Shown: positions 1-10,070 of the stretch, in pieces | How the letters are laid out: each line of letters begins with the position of its first letter | Position numbering within the stretch: the first letter of the stretch is position 1 | Assembly (NCBI RefSeq): GCF_900176305.1 | Contig: NZ_FWXH01000002.1 | Location: forward strand, 186,001 to 250,000 | Direction of reading: 5' to 3' | From: Clostridium acidisoli DSM 12555 | GTDB taxonomy: Bacteria > Bacillota > Clostridia > Clostridiales > Clostridiaceae | DNA length: 64,000 bases | Notes under the pieces: generated by a model | Seen by the model: only the letters and a program-made list of their open reading frames with translations | The model's database searches: none | Told to the model about the DNA's origin: nothing | Position numbers and translations under genes: made by a program

Positions 1-612
1 ACCTATTATTTTTTCTATTTCATCTATAGTTAAAGACTTTCTCCAACCGTAACCTGTTGATCTTTGTATATGAATCATTTTAATAGTACTGTCATTTTTA
101 AGTTCAGTTTCTATGCTATTAAAGTCAATTTTGCCGCCAAAAAGTAAATCAACCATTTTATATTTAACGCCATACTCCATTAAAGAACCTATGTTCTTTT
201 CGCTGCTTATTCCAATAATGCTATGAAGTGTATCATAAGGTGTACCGCATATTGACATAAGTGTGTCGTCTGGTCTTAAATTTCCGAAAAGTGCTGCTCC
301 AATGGCATGAGTGCCATTTACAAAATGAGGTCTTACTAAAGCCATTTCTGTGCCAAAGATTCTTGCATAAACCTTATCAAGACTATCACGACCTATATCC
401 CCGTATCCATAACCTGAACTATTTGTAAAATGTGATTCACTAATTCGTTCTTCTTGAAGAGCATTTAAAACCTTTAGTTGATTATATTCTCTTATACCAT
501 CGTACATTTCAAATTGTTTTTGTACATCTTCTAATGCCCTTTCTGCTAAAGACATTACCTCTTCTTTTATGCCATATTTTAAAGCTAGTAATTTTTTTGT
601 AGTTGAAATCAT
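1..612 (-). CDS. Methionine gamma-lyase-like PLP enzyme, 3' part outside window
   Basis: The first 204 residues of a protein of the methionine gamma-lyase-like family, often labelled aluminium resistance protein, a Cys/Met-type PLP fold-type I enzyme. The reading frame is open to the left edge. It begins at an ATG preceded by a strong GGAGG. Visible family traits are the SSGYGYGDIGRD region near residue 65 and the PHFVNGTHAIGAALFG stretch near residue 95; the PLP lysine would lie beyond the edge. In clostridia this gene commonly sits next to hfq and miaA, as here. The true substrate is not known from sequence. Confidence 0.85.
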   Translation of the reverse strand, partial: MISTTKKLLALKYGIKEEVMSLAERALEDVQKQFEMYDGIREYNQLKVLNALQEERISESHFTNSSGYGYGDIGRDSLDKVYARIFGTEMALVRPHFVNGTHAIGAALFGNLRPDDTLMSICGTPYDTLHSIIGISSEKNIGSLMEYGVKYKMVDLLFGGKIDFNSIETELKNDSTIKMIHIQRSTGYGWRKSLTIDEIEKIIG

Positions 613-690
613 GTTTTTTCCTCCTGTTACTTATGCTGCCTCGAAAGTTAAGTCTATTTTCTTTAGGCAATATTATATTACCACTTAAAA

Positions 691-719
691 AAGGACTAGG
701 CAAATTATAGCCTATCCTT
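691..719 (-). terminator. Rho-independent terminator after hfq
   Basis: On the minus strand AAGGATAGGC pairs with GCCTAGTCCTT (one bulged base) around an 8-nt loop and runs into T6. It overlaps the hfq stop codon and ends the miaB-mutS-mutL-miaA-hfq direction of transcription. Confidence 0.7.
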
Positions 720-960
720 AATTATCATTATCTACATCTTGATTAAATAATATTGGTTTTAATGGAGTTATCGTTGAAATGGCATGTTTGTAAACCATCA
801 TTTGCTTGCCATCATTATCAAGAATTACTGTGAAACTATCAAAACCTTTTACACTTCCCCTTAGTTGAAATCCATTTGTTAGATGAATTGTTACTGGTAT
901 TCTATTTTTTCTCGCGTTATTCAAAAAAATATCTTGTAAATTATTAGTAGTTTTATTCAT
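718..960 (-). CDS. hfq: RNA chaperone Hfq
   Basis: An 80-residue Sm-like protein that forms a hexameric ring and helps small RNAs pair with mRNAs. The Sm1 region ([17 protein letters not shown]) and the Sm2 motif (MVYKHAIST) are both present, followed by a short acidic tail (NQDVDNDN). I place the start at the ATG at 960; the in-frame GTG nine bases upstream overlaps the GGAGGG ribosome site and is unlikely. It follows miaA by about 65 bases, the usual clostridial and gammaproteobacterial arrangement. Confidence 0.93.
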   Translation of the reverse strand: MNKTTNNLQDIFLNNARKNRIPVTIHLTNGFQLRGSVKGFDSFTVILDNDGKQMMVYKHAISTITPLKPILFNQDVDNDN

Positions 961-1025
961 AGTCTTCACCCTCCGTTCATTATATATATTAATTCTATAA
1001 AAAATATAAAAATCCTTTTATTAAG

Positions 1026-1958
1026 TTACATTTTTTTTAATCCTATATCGTTTATTATAAACTTAACAATTTCATCTTCAGTAAGATTATCTTTTTCTAT
1101 CCATTTAGTTCGGTTGTCTTTCCTAAACCAAGTAAGCTGCCTCTTCGCATAGTTTCTGCTTCCTTGTTTTATCATGTTTATTGCTTCCTCTAAGGAAATT
1201 TTATTGTCTAAATAATACAAAATTTCTTTATATCCAATGCCCTTCATTGATTGCATATTAGAATTATATCCCTTTTCCTTAAGATTTATAACCTCTTCAA
1301 TGAGACCACTTGAAATCATTTCATCAACACGCTTATTTATTCTTTCATAAAGCTTATCTCTATCCATATTTAATACGTAATAATGAATGTTATAGGGAAC
1401 GTCATATATATCTTGTTCTTTATTTAATTCTCCAATGGTTTTGCCGGATAATTTATATACTTCTAATGCCCTTATAACCCTTTTAAGATCATTTGGATAT
1501 AGTTTATTATAGGAATCTACATCTCTATCTTTTAGTAGATCATGTACAAATTCCTTACCTTTTTCATTAGCTAAAGCCTCTAAGCTTTTTCTGTAATCAT
1601 TGTCCTTGTAAGTTCCTGTAAAGCTGTAGTTAAATATTAATGAATTTATATATAAACCTGTTCCTCCAACTATTATTGGATATTTTCCTCTTATAGATAT
1701 ATCCTCAATAGCTTCCTCTGCAAGAGTTTTGAATTTTGCTACACTAAACTCTTCATCTGGCTCTACAACATTTATAAGATGATGAGGTATTCCTTGCATT
1801 TCTTCTTTTGATATCTTTGCAGAACCTACATCCATGTATTTATAAATTTGCATTGAATCTGAGGAGATAATCTCTCCATTTAATTCTTTTGCAAGTTTTA
1901 AAGAAATTGCTGTCTTTCCTATCCCTGTAGGACCACTTAAAATTAATATGTCCGTCAT
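1026..1958 (-). CDS. miaA: tRNA dimethylallyltransferase MiaA
   Basis: A 310-residue enzyme that adds a dimethylallyl group to N6 of adenosine 37 in tRNAs reading UNN codons. The P-loop GPTGIGKTA lies at residues 9-17, [17 protein letters not shown] carries the catalytic aspartate, and VGGTGLYI lies near residue 98. Length is normal for the family. The start follows AAGGAGATAGA. It lies between mutL and hfq; its product is the substrate of MiaB, encoded four genes upstream in the same direction, so both steps of the ms2i6A37 pathway are in one block. Confidence 0.95.
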   Translation of the reverse strand: MTDILILSGPTGIGKTAISLKLAKELNGEIISSDSMQIYKYMDVGSAKISKEEMQGIPHHLINVVEPDEEFSVAKFKTLAEEAIEDISIRGKYPIIVGGTGLYINSLIFNYSFTGTYKDNDYRKSLEALANEKGKEFVHDLLKDRDVDSYNKLYPNDLKRVIRALEVYKLSGKTIGELNKEQDIYDVPYNIHYYVLNMDRDKLYERINKRVDEMISSGLIEEVINLKEKGYNSNMQSMKGIGYKEILYYLDNKISLEEAINMIKQGSRNYAKRQLTWFRKDNRTKWIEKDNLTEDEIVKFIINDIGLKKM

Positions 1959-1994
1959 TCTATCTCCTTATCTTAAATCATATTCACGTGAAAA

Positions 1995-3812
1995 TTACTG
2001 TATTCTTTTAAACTTTTTTTCCATTTCATAAAGTGAAGTTTTAACAATAGTAGGTCTTCCATGTGGACAATTAAATGGATCATCTATAAATCTTAAGGTA
2101 TCTATAAGTACCTTCATTTCCTCTATATTTAATGTGTCATTTGCCTTTATTGCAGCTTTACAAGCAAGAGTTGCTATCCTATTGTATTTAACTTCATGAG
2201 TCTCTCCAGAGCCTAAATTTTTAAGGTTATCTAGTATTTCAGTAAAAAGACTTCTCATTTCTGGTTTACCTAAAAAGTTTGGTACTTCTCTTATTGTTAT
2301 AGTATTATCGCCAAAAACTTCAATTGTAAAACCTGCTGACAGGAATATATCTTTATTTTCAATATAATAAATAAAATCTTCTGGAGTCAGTTCTATAACA
2401 ACAGGTGTGAGTAGTATTTGGGCTGTTACTTCCCCCTGTTTTATACTCTTTGTATATTTTTCAAATAATATTTTTTCATGTGCTGCATGCTGATCAATAA
2501 TATAAAAATCTTCTGATGTCTCTGCTAGTATATACGTACTATGAAATTGACCTATTATTCTTAATGCTGGGAATTTAGGTTCTTTAGCAGTTTCTTTTGT
2601 ACTCTTTTCTTCTTGTATTACATAATTAGCTTCGTTACTATCTTTTTCAGCTACAACAAAATTCTTAGGAGTTTCAGTTTTAGGAGTAAAATTATTTAAA
2701 GCAATGGTTTTTTCCTCTATTGTTTTTAGGTCCAGTGGAATTTGCACAGTTTCTCTTTTACTAGGAATATCGTATATGTCGTTCTCAATTGGCTTTTCAA
2801 GTTCTAATTCAAAATTGTTTTTAAGACTTTCTTTTATTGATTCGTGCACAGTATCAAATACCAGTTTAAAGATTTCTCTATCATTTTGGAATTTAACCTC
2901 TGCTTTTGTTGGATGTACATTAACATCAATGAATTCGGGAAATATCTCCAAAAATAAAACGAAAAATGGGTATTTGTTAATCATCATAAAAGATTTTACT
3001 GCAGTTTCTACAGCTGTTGCAATAAGCTTATTTTTTATGTATCTATTATTAACAAAAACACTTTGATTGTTTCTACTGCCTCTACTTATTTCTGCATTAC
3101 CAACATATCCATATACTGAAGCGATATCCGTATGCTTTTCAAATTTAATAATATTATCCCCTATAGTCTTCCCATATATGGTTCTTATGGTATCGTTCAA
3201 ATTTTCAGTTGAATAGGTATTTAAAACTTTTTTACCGTTGTTTATAAACTTAAAGGATATTTTAGAGTTTGCTAGGGCAAGTCTACTAACTATATCGCTA
3301 ATAAGTGACGCTTCCCTTTGAGTAGATTTTAAAAACTTTTGTCTTGCAGGAACGTTATTAAATATATCCCTAACTTCTATAGTTGTTCCAATACTAGCGC
3401 CAACTTCTTTTACATATTCTGTGATGCCTCCATTAATGCAAATCTCTTTTCCAAATTCATTGCCACTTATTCTACTTTTTAATGTAATTTTTGAAACAGC
3501 CGCAATACTTGGAAGTGCTTCGCCTCTAAATCCCAAAGTATTAATTGCATATATGTCTTCAATTGAACTTATTTTACTTGTAGCATGAGGCATAAATGCA
3601 AGTTCAATATCAAGAGGATTTATACCTGAGCCATCATCTACTATTTTAATAAGTTTTTGCCCACCTTCTTCAATCTCAATACTAATAACCTTAGCACCTG
3701 CATCTATTGAGTTTTCAATTAACTCCTTAACTACAGAGGCTGGTCTTTCTACAACTTCTCCTGCCGCAATTTTATTTGAGGTTTCTTCATTTAATAAATT
3801 TATCCTCTTCAA
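1995..3812 (-). CDS. mutL: DNA mismatch repair protein MutL
   Basis: A 605-residue GHKL-family ATPase that couples MutS mismatch recognition to strand removal. The N-terminal ATPase has [11 protein letters not shown] (near residue 31), DDGSGI (58) and [10 protein letters not shown] (93). A variable linker at about 335-415 leads to the C-terminal dimerisation/endonuclease domain, with DQHAAHEK near 440 (the metal-binding DQHAxxER-type motif) and CPHGRPT near 583. It starts with TTG, preceded by AAGGGTGATG. It lies 23 bases downstream of mutS. Confidence 0.95.
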   Translation of the reverse strand: MKRINLLNEETSNKIAAGEVVERPASVVKELIENSIDAGAKVISIEIEEGGQKLIKIVDDGSGINPLDIELAFMPHATSKISSIEDIYAINTLGFRGEALPSIAAVSKITLKSRISGNEFGKEICINGGITEYVKEVGASIGTTIEVRDIFNNVPARQKFLKSTQREASLISDIVSRLALANSKISFKFINNGKKVLNTYSTENLNDTIRTIYGKTIGDNIIKFEKHTDIASVYGYVGNAEISRGSRNNQSVFVNNRYIKNKLIATAVETAVKSFMMINKYPFFVLFLEIFPEFIDVNVHPTKAEVKFQNDREIFKLVFDTVHESIKESLKNNFELELEKPIENDIYDIPSKRETVQIPLDLKTIEEKTIALNNFTPKTETPKNFVVAEKDSNEANYVIQEEKSTKETAKEPKFPALRIIGQFHSTYILAETSEDFYIIDQHAAHEKILFEKYTKSIKQGEVTAQILLTPVVIELTPEDFIYYIENKDIFLSAGFTIEVFGDNTITIREVPNFLGKPEMRSLFTEILDNLKNLGSGETHEVKYNRIATLACKAAIKANDTLNIEEMKVLIDTLRFIDDPFNCPHGRPTIVKTSLYEMEKKFKRIQ

Positions 3813-3835
3813 AAAACATCACCCTTTTCACCAAA

Positions 3836-6457
3836 TTATAAATTTTTAGCATTTTTTATAATTTCATATAGTTTATTCATAGATTCTAAAGGTGTCATAT
3901 TCATAACATCTATGTCACAAAGGTCTTTTATAAAATTGTCCTTTCCTATATCTGCAAAACCAATTTGAACCGTATCATTTTTTTGTTTTTTTGCACTAGT
4001 TACCTTTTTAGGTTTTTCCTCTAGAATTTTTTCATAGCTAATTTCTTTAGAGTTTTCATTCTCAAGATTCTCTAAGATTTCTTTAGCTCTTTTAGTAACC
4101 TCTTTGGGAAGCCCAGCTAATTTTGCTACCTCAATTCCATATGATTCATCAGCTCCACCTTTTACTATCTTTCTTAAAAATACTATATCATCTTTTATTT
4201 GCTTTACAGCTATAGAATAATTTTTAAGACCGTCAATAACCCCTTCAAGGCTTGTAAGCTCGTGATAGTGAGTAGCAAACAGTGTTTTACATTTAAGTTT
4301 TTTATTTGTACAGATGTATTCAACCACTGCCCAGGCAATGCTTAGTCCATCGTATGTGCTAGTTCCCCTACCAACCTCATCTAATATTATAAGACTGTTT
4401 GGTGTGGCATTTTTAAGTATATTTGATACTTCCCACATTTCTACCATAAAGGTACTTTTACCTGCAGCCAAATCGTCAGAAGCACCTATTCTTGTAAATA
4501 TTTTATCACAGATTGAAATTTGTGCCTCTTTAGCTGGTACAAAACAACCTATTTGAGCCATAATAACTATAAGTGCAACTTGCCTCATATATGTGGATTT
4601 ACCTGCCATATTAGGACCAGTAATAAGCATAAGTTGTTCTTCCTTAGTATTTAGTTTTGTATCATTTGCAACAAAGGTACCATAAGAAAGCATGTTTTCT
4701 ACTACTGGATGTCTACCTTCTTTTATATCTATAATACCATTATTAATAATTTTAGGCTTACAATAGTTGTTTTCTAGTGAAATTGACGCTAACGAAGAAA
4801 GACAATCAAGTTCAGATAATAACCTTGCACTTTTTTTCATTCTATCTATATGTGAGGAAATTTCATCTCTTAATTTAGTAAATAGTTCGTACTCTAAACT
4901 TACTAGTTTTTCTTCCGCTCCAAGTATCTTTTCCTCCATATTTTTAAGTTCTTCTGTTATGTATCTCTCACAATTTGCAAGGGTTTGTTTTCTTATATAT
5001 CTTCCTTCAGGAACCATGTTTAAATTTGATTTAGTTATTTCTATATAATATCCAAAAACCTTATTGTAGCTAATTTTTAAAGATTTTATATTTGTTTCTT
5101 CTCTCTCTTTGCTCTCTAAGTTTGCAATCCATTCCTTGCCATGAGCTTTTGCCTTTCTAAGTTCATCTACTTCTTCATTATAGCCGTCTTTAATTATATT
5201 TCCTTCTTTAACAGATATAGAAGGAGCTTCTAATACTGCACTATCTAAAATTTCATATATATCCCTTAAGTCGTCTAATTTCATGTTTACTTTATTTAAA
5301 AGTGTGCATTTAAACTTTTCCAATATTTCTTTTACGTTTGGAAGCTTTTCTATAGAATTTTTTAAGAATATAAACTCCTTAGCATTAACACTTTGAGTTG
5401 ATATCTTTCCAACAAGTCTTTCTATATCATATATTTGTTTTAAAGAAGCTTTTAAGTCTTCATGTAGCGATATGTTTAAAGTAAGTTCTTCAACAGCATC
5501 AAGTCTATCACATATAGCGGTTTTATCTACAAGAGGTTCTTCAATCCACCGTCTAAGCTGCCTTGCACCCATAGCAGTACTGGTTTTATCTAATACCCAT
5601 AATAAGGAGCCCTTTTTACTTTTTTCTCTAAGCGTTTCTGTTAATTCTAGATTTCTTCTTGAATTCATATCAATGCTCATATAATCAATAACAGAATATC
5701 TCTTAAGTGTGTTTATATGATCAAGTGAGACCTTTTGAGTATCTATTATATATTTTAATAGCCCATTGGCGGAATCTTTTATTAATATATCCCTTTCAAC
5801 ATCTTCATAATTAGAAAATTGTGCTTTTAAATTTTCTTCTCTTTCATCTAAAAAAAATTCATCATCAAAACTTGAGAAAACACATTTAAATCTTTCTTTG
5901 ATTTCTTTTAGTAATTTCTCATCTAAACTTTTTTGAACCAAAATTTCCTTTGGGTTATATTTAGATATTTCATTCATAATTACTTCATGATCAATGGTTT
6001 CTCTAGTACAGTTAAATTCTCCAGTAGATACATCTGCAATAGAAATTCCAAAAGTATCATTGTCAATAAAAAGACTCATTATATAATTATTTTTTGTGTC
6101 ATCTAAAAATGATGAATCTGTATATGTTCCAGGAGTTATTATTTTTACAATGCCTCTTTTTACAATACCCTTTGCCATTGCTGGGTTTTCAAGCTGCTCT
6201 CCTATGGCAACCTTATAACCTTTGTTTATAAGTCTTGTAATATACATATTTGCAGCGTGATAAGGAATACCGCACATAGGGGCTCTTTCAGAAAGTCCAC
6301 AATCTTTACCTGTAAGAACTAGCTCTAGTTCCATAGCTGCAATTTTTGCATCTTCAAAAAACATTTCATAAAAATCGCCTAACCGAAAGAACAGTATGCA
6401 ATCCTTACAGTTTTCTTTTACACTCATATATTGTTGCATCATTGGTGTTAATCCCAT
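3836..6457 (-). CDS. mutS: DNA mismatch repair protein MutS
   Basis: An 873-residue mismatch-recognition ATPase. The mismatch-binding domain shows [15 protein letters not shown] near residue 24 (the Phe-X-Glu wedge is the FYE). The Walker A site GPNMAGKST lies near 613, with [12 protein letters not shown] (Walker B) and FATHYHELT downstream. Length is full. The ribosome site AGGAGAG precedes the ATG. A hairpin separates it from miaB upstream, so mutS may be partly uncoupled from miaB. Confidence 0.96.
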   Translation of the reverse strand: MGLTPMMQQYMSVKENCKDCILFFRLGDFYEMFFEDAKIAAMELELVLTGKDCGLSERAPMCGIPYHAANMYITRLINKGYKVAIGEQLENPAMAKGIVKRGIVKIITPGTYTDSSFLDDTKNNYIMSLFIDNDTFGISIADVSTGEFNCTRETIDHEVIMNEISKYNPKEILVQKSLDEKLLKEIKERFKCVFSSFDDEFFLDEREENLKAQFSNYEDVERDILIKDSANGLLKYIIDTQKVSLDHINTLKRYSVIDYMSIDMNSRRNLELTETLREKSKKGSLLWVLDKTSTAMGARQLRRWIEEPLVDKTAICDRLDAVEELTLNISLHEDLKASLKQIYDIERLVGKISTQSVNAKEFIFLKNSIEKLPNVKEILEKFKCTLLNKVNMKLDDLRDIYEILDSAVLEAPSISVKEGNIIKDGYNEEVDELRKAKAHGKEWIANLESKEREETNIKSLKISYNKVFGYYIEITKSNLNMVPEGRYIRKQTLANCERYITEELKNMEEKILGAEEKLVSLEYELFTKLRDEISSHIDRMKKSARLLSELDCLSSLASISLENNYCKPKIINNGIIDIKEGRHPVVENMLSYGTFVANDTKLNTKEEQLMLITGPNMAGKSTYMRQVALIVIMAQIGCFVPAKEAQISICDKIFTRIGASDDLAAGKSTFMVEMWEVSNILKNATPNSLIILDEVGRGTSTYDGLSIAWAVVEYICTNKKLKCKTLFATHYHELTSLEGVIDGLKNYSIAVKQIKDDIVFLRKIVKGGADESYGIEVAKLAGLPKEVTKRAKEILENLENENSKEISYEKILEEKPKKVTSAKKQKNDTVQIGFADIGKDNFIKDLCDIDVMNMTPLESMNKLYEIIKNAKNL

Positions 6458-6478
6458 GTCTAAACTCTCCTTTTAAAA

Positions 6479-6512
6479 TTTTAGGTTTGACATATTTATG
6501 CCAAACCTAAAA
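6479..6512 (-). terminator. Intercistronic hairpin between miaB and mutS
   Basis: A perfect 11-bp inverted repeat (TTTTAGGTTTG / CAAACCTAAAA) with a 12-nt loop lies between the miaB stop and the mutS start. The following T-run is weak, so it may attenuate rather than end transcription. Confidence 0.55.
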
Positions 6513-6518
6513 TGTGTC

Positions 6519-7850
6519 TTATATTTCTTCTCCAAGAAGTGAAAATGAATTTGCCTTTGTTATCTTTACTTTAATAAGTTTTCCTATATTATCATCGCTT
6601 GAAATAAAATTAACTAATTTTGAAGTTCTAGTTCTCCCCATAAGTTTATTTTCATCATTTTTGCTAGGACCCTCTACAAGGACTTCAACTATTTTACCTT
6701 CATATTCCTTATTTTTTCGAGCACTAATCTCATTTAAAGTCTCCACAAGTCTATTAAATCTTTCATGTTTAACTTCATCACTTATTTGATTTTCAATTTC
6801 TGCAGCTGGTGTTCCTTTTCTTATAGAATATAAGAATGTAAATGCAGAATCATATTCAACTTGTCTAACTAAATCTAAAGTTTCATTAAAATCTTCTTCT
6901 GTTTCTCCAGGAAAACCTACTATAATATCAGTACTTAAAGCTATACCTGGTATTTCTTCTTTAATCTTTTTAATTAAGTCAATATAATATTCCTTTGTAT
7001 AATGTCTGTTCATCTTTTTAATAATGTTTGATGAGCCTGATTGAACAGGTAGATGTATGTACTCACACACCTTATCACAATCCCTTATTGCTTCAATCAC
7101 CTTAAAAGTTAAGTCTTTAGGATGTGATGTCATAAAGCGTACTCTCTCAATACCTTCTATTTCATTTACTCTTCTTAGTAAATCTGCAAAATCTATTTTA
7201 GGTTCAAGTGCTTTTCCATAGGAATTAACATTTTGTCCAAGAAGGGTAATTTCCTTATACCCTTTGCTTACTAAATCCTTTATTTCATTTTCTATGTCTT
7301 CTGGATTTCTACTTCTTTCTCTTCCTCTAACATATGGCACAATACAGTAGGTGCAAAAATTATTGCAGCCATACATGATTGTTACAAAACCCTTTATACC
7401 ACTTAATCTATCAACAGGTAAACCTTCTACAATTTCCTTCTCTTTATCCCATATTTCAATAATGGACTGTCCTTCATGCTTTACTCTATTTAAATATTCT
7501 GGCAGCATGTGAGAATTATGTGTTCCAAAAATTATATCAACAAAAGGGAATTTATCTATAATACTTTTAGCCATACCTTCTTGTTGCATCATGCAACCAC
7601 AAATTGCAATAATTAAATTTGGATTCTTTTCTTTTTCTTTTTTTAAGGCTCCAACATTACCAAAAACCTTAAGTTCTGCATTTTCTCTTACACAACATGT
7701 ATTGAATATAATTAAATCTGCTTCTAATTTGTTTTGTGTTCTACTATATCCATTTAATTTTAACATTCCTGAAAGTTTCTCGGAATCTTCCTCATTCATC
7801 TGACATCCATATGTAGCAATAAAGAAGAGTTTATTCTTATTATTTTCCAT
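6519..7850 (-). CDS. miaB: tRNA-2-methylthio-N6-dimethylallyladenosine synthase MiaB
   Basis: A 443-residue radical SAM methylthiotransferase that converts i6A37 to ms2i6A37 in tRNA. The N-terminal UPF0004 domain carries its cluster cysteines in [21 protein letters not shown] and ICGCMMQQ. The radical SAM motif is CNNFCTYC near residue 160. A C-terminal TRAM domain follows ([13 protein letters not shown] onward). The ATG follows CGGAGGA. It is the first gene of the minus-strand repair and tRNA-modification block. Confidence 0.95.
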   Translation of the reverse strand: MENNKNKLFFIATYGCQMNEEDSEKLSGMLKLNGYSRTQNKLEADLIIFNTCCVRENAELKVFGNVGALKKEKEKNPNLIIAICGCMMQQEGMAKSIIDKFPFVDIIFGTHNSHMLPEYLNRVKHEGQSIIEIWDKEKEIVEGLPVDRLSGIKGFVTIMYGCNNFCTYCIVPYVRGRERSRNPEDIENEIKDLVSKGYKEITLLGQNVNSYGKALEPKIDFADLLRRVNEIEGIERVRFMTSHPKDLTFKVIEAIRDCDKVCEYIHLPVQSGSSNIIKKMNRHYTKEYYIDLIKKIKEEIPGIALSTDIIVGFPGETEEDFNETLDLVRQVEYDSAFTFLYSIRKGTPAAEIENQISDEVKHERFNRLVETLNEISARKNKEYEGKIVEVLVEGPSKNDENKLMGRTRTSKLVNFISSDDNIGKLIKVKITKANSFSLLGEEI

Positions 7851-8118
7851 ATATATTAATCCTCCGTTTTAATCTTTTAGCACATATAATTGTAACAAAA
7901 CGCCTCTAATTTAGCAATAACTTGTTTATCCACTCAATCCTATAGTTTTTTTATTTAACATATCCAAATTATTCACATCAATATTTATAACTGAATATAA
8001 TGCTATATAAGGATGAGTTCATTAATAAGACTAATTATAGATTCATAATAAAGTTAAACTTTATTTTCAACATATATTTTTTTATATATGTAAATATAAA
8101 AATAAGGAGTCTTGATAA

Positions 8119-8595
8119 ATGAGTAGTTCTTATCATCATGATAAAAAAAATAACCGTATTCATTTTGATTCAAGTGCTTTTAGTGATCCAAGTATTTCAA
8201 GTGAAATAAGCGTTTCCAGTACTTTAGAGAACGTAAATAAACTAAGTGTTCCAAGTGAATCCTGTGAAGAATGCGGTCCATGCGACTTATGCCATACTAT
8301 TAAGGCAGACCCAACAAACATGTCAAAGCATGGAGGTAGATTATTAACTGTAAAAATAAAAGTAAATAACGTATGTTATGACAAAAAAGTATCTATAGCA
8401 TGCATTATATATGGAAAATATGACAAAATACTTGCTTTTAAGGCTTTTACTACAATTCTTTGTAGAGAAAATGGAAATTCTAAATGTGGTACCATTGAAC
8501 GTACCCTAACATTTGTAATACCAGATGATGATATATTTGATCCTTGTAACTTAAATGTTCGTGTAATAGCTAATTATATATATCCATGTGAATAA
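8119..8595 (+). CDS. Cys-rich protein, probably spore-surface associated
   Basis: A 158-residue protein that I do not recognise as a named family. The N-terminal 55 residues are rich in Ser, His and Lys (SSSYHHDKKNN). Then comes a Cys cluster, CEECGPCDLC, at about 54-63, followed by a compact domain with further cysteines (VCYDKK, SIACIIYGKYDK, ILCRENGNSKC) and a C-terminal YIYPCE. Clostridial proteins of this composition are often spore-coat or exosporium components; that is inference. The start follows AAGGAG. It stands alone and is closed by a strong terminator. Confidence 0.6.
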   Translation: MSSSYHHDKKNNRIHFDSSAFSDPSISSEISVSSTLENVNKLSVPSESCEECGPCDLCHTIKADPTNMSKHGGRLLTVKIKVNNVCYDKKVSIACIIYGKYDKILAFKAFTTILCRENGNSKCGTIERTLTFVIPDDDIFDPCNLNVRVIANYIYPCE

Positions 8596-8655
8596 AACAA
8601 TTAATCAGCTGCATATCAGTGCTATTACTAATTTAGAACGTGCCTTGTAAAGCAG

Positions 8656-8706
8656 ATAATAGGAAGTAATCTTCGAGTGATCTTAGTTACTTCCTATTAT
8701 TTTTTT
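8656..8706 (+). terminator. Strong Rho-independent terminator
   Basis: A perfect 14-bp inverted repeat (ATAATAGGAAGTAA / TTACTTCCTATTAT) with a 17-nt loop is followed by T6. It ends the upstream cysteine-rich protein gene. Confidence 0.85.
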
Positions 8707-8724
8707 ATATTTTGCATATATAAA

Positions 8725-8794
8725 AAAGAGCCTTTGTTTCATAAGTAAGTTCTGAATCCAATATCTCAGTAACTTCTTTAAACTAGGGCTCTTT
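8725..8794. other. Long-loop hairpin of unknown role
   Basis: AAAGAGCC pairs with GGCTCTTT across a loop of about 54 bases. It sits between the preceding terminator and the small gene at 8917. It could be a second terminator or a folded leader; nothing further in the 8595-8916 gap is recognised. Confidence 0.3.
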
Positions 8795-8916
8795 ATTTAT
8801 ATTATTCTTTTACATTTAAAATGTTTCATATATATTTTAAACGAATTTTTTTAATATTTTTGGTAAAGCTACTCATAGTGGTTTTTATAACCAATAAAAA
8901 TTAAGGAGATGATAAT

Positions 8917-9063
8917 ATGTATGATGCTAAAAAGGAATCCAAAGACGAGAACCTAAAATACAATACCATAGCAGATAGAGGTTATTTTAATAGAATTTCC
9001 TACGACAGTGTAGGTAGTATTCCAACTTCATATGTTCCTATAGAAAGTGCTTTAAAAAGATAA
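8917..9063 (+). CDS. Small hypothetical protein, 48 aa
   Basis: A 48-residue reading frame with a well-placed AAGGAG eight bases before the ATG. It is hydrophilic, with a charged N-terminus (MYDAKKESKDE) and a conserved-looking tail (SVGSIPTSYVPIE). There is no membrane segment or cysteine. A hairpin terminator starts five bases after the stop, which supports a real short transcription unit. I do not recognise a family; small clostridial spore proteins are one possibility. Confidence 0.55.
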   Translation: MYDAKKESKDENLKYNTIADRGYFNRISYDSVGSIPTSYVPIESALKR

Positions 9064-9068
9064 TAAAG

Positions 9069-9084
9069 GCGGCTTTTTAGCCGC
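9069..9084. terminator. Bidirectional hairpin terminator
   Basis: GCGGCT pairs with AGCCGC around a T4 loop, between the convergent 48-aa gene and the GNAT gene. It can serve both. Confidence 0.6.
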
Positions 9085-9951
9085 TTATCTTTGCAACTTC
9101 CATTTGTATATTTCTTTATCAACCTTAAAGCCAACAGATTTGTAAAGCTCAAAGGCTATTCTATTATCCCAATCTACTTTTATGTAAATCTCTTTAAATC
9201 CATTTTTAACTGCAACATTTTGTAAAAACTTTATAAAATATTTACCATAACCATTTTTTCTATATTCACTTAATATACCAAAATTAACAACTATGGGCAT
9301 TGAATCATTTACAATTATTTGTCCATAACCTATAGGTTTATCGTCTATATTTATAAAGTAACATCCATCTTCAAAATAATAATCTTGAGATTCATCAAAA
9401 TATATGTCTTGAATCGAAAGCGGTATTCGGTCATCCTTTTCAAAAATTTTATTTTGAATATAGCAACGTATTTTCTCATCCTGATTTGATAGAAATTTAG
9501 TAATACTTATATCTTTTCTAATTTCTAAATGTTTTGTCCCTATTAAATTGCAACACATCTCAAGTGTTCCTTGAATTTTCTTAAATCCAATTTCCTTTAA
9601 AACTTTATAATTAAAATTGTTTTTTTCACATTCATATATAAAGCTGCCTTTTAAGGATATGGAATTCAATAGCATTTTAAAACACTTTACAGAATCCTCA
9701 TTTATGTTTATACTTAATGATTCGATTCTATAATATTTTCTGGAATCATTATTAATCCATATGTATCCAACATACTTTCCGCTGTCTTCTAAAAGCTTTA
9801 CCAATTTCTTTCTGAAATGTTTTTGAATAAAATTTAAATCATTATAAAACTTAAAAAAATCTTTATTTATGTTATTAAATATTTTTCTATCGTCATTTAA
9901 TTTTTTTAAGTTGTTAATATTATTATTATTTAAATTAACACAACTTAGCAT
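9085..9951 (-). CDS. GNAT family N-acetyltransferase
   Basis: A 288-residue protein with a C-terminal GNAT fold. The acetyl-CoA site reads EYRKNGYGKYFIKFLQ near residue 230 (the R/Q-X-X-G-X-G/A type), followed by the motif-B segment DWDNRIAFELYKSVGFK. The N-terminal half (residues 1-150) has a second, degenerate GNAT-like look, including YKVLKEIGFKKIQG, so it may be a tandem GNAT protein. The substrate is unknown. AAGAGG precedes the ATG. It is monocistronic. Confidence 0.8.
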   Translation of the reverse strand: MLSCVNLNNNNINNLKKLNDDRKIFNNINKDFFKFYNDLNFIQKHFRKKLVKLLEDSGKYVGYIWINNDSRKYYRIESLSININEDSVKCFKMLLNSISLKGSFIYECEKNNFNYKVLKEIGFKKIQGTLEMCCNLIGTKHLEIRKDISITKFLSNQDEKIRCYIQNKIFEKDDRIPLSIQDIYFDESQDYYFEDGCYFINIDDKPIGYGQIIVNDSMPIVVNFGILSEYRKNGYGKYFIKFLQNVAVKNGFKEIYIKVDWDNRIAFELYKSVGFKVDKEIYKWKLQR

Positions 9952-10029
9952 ATTAAACCTCTTAATATAAATATTTTAATACAGTATATATTAGTGATTT
10001 AATCTTTAAAATATTACTATATTATTAAA

Positions 10030-10057
10030 GGATGTACTAAACATTGTTAGGACATCC
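10030..10057 (-). terminator. Terminator after ispH-S1
   Basis: GGATGT and ACATCC form a short stem with a 16-nt loop just past the stop of the ispH-S1 gene on the minus strand, followed by a T-rich run. Confidence 0.45.
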
Positions 10058-10070
10058 CTTGATAAGTTTT

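Noticed and set aside
8725-8794. Riboswitch or T-box ahead of the 48-aa gene
   Set aside because: Only one 8-bp stem with a long loop is visible; no conserved aptamer or T-box sequence is recognisable.
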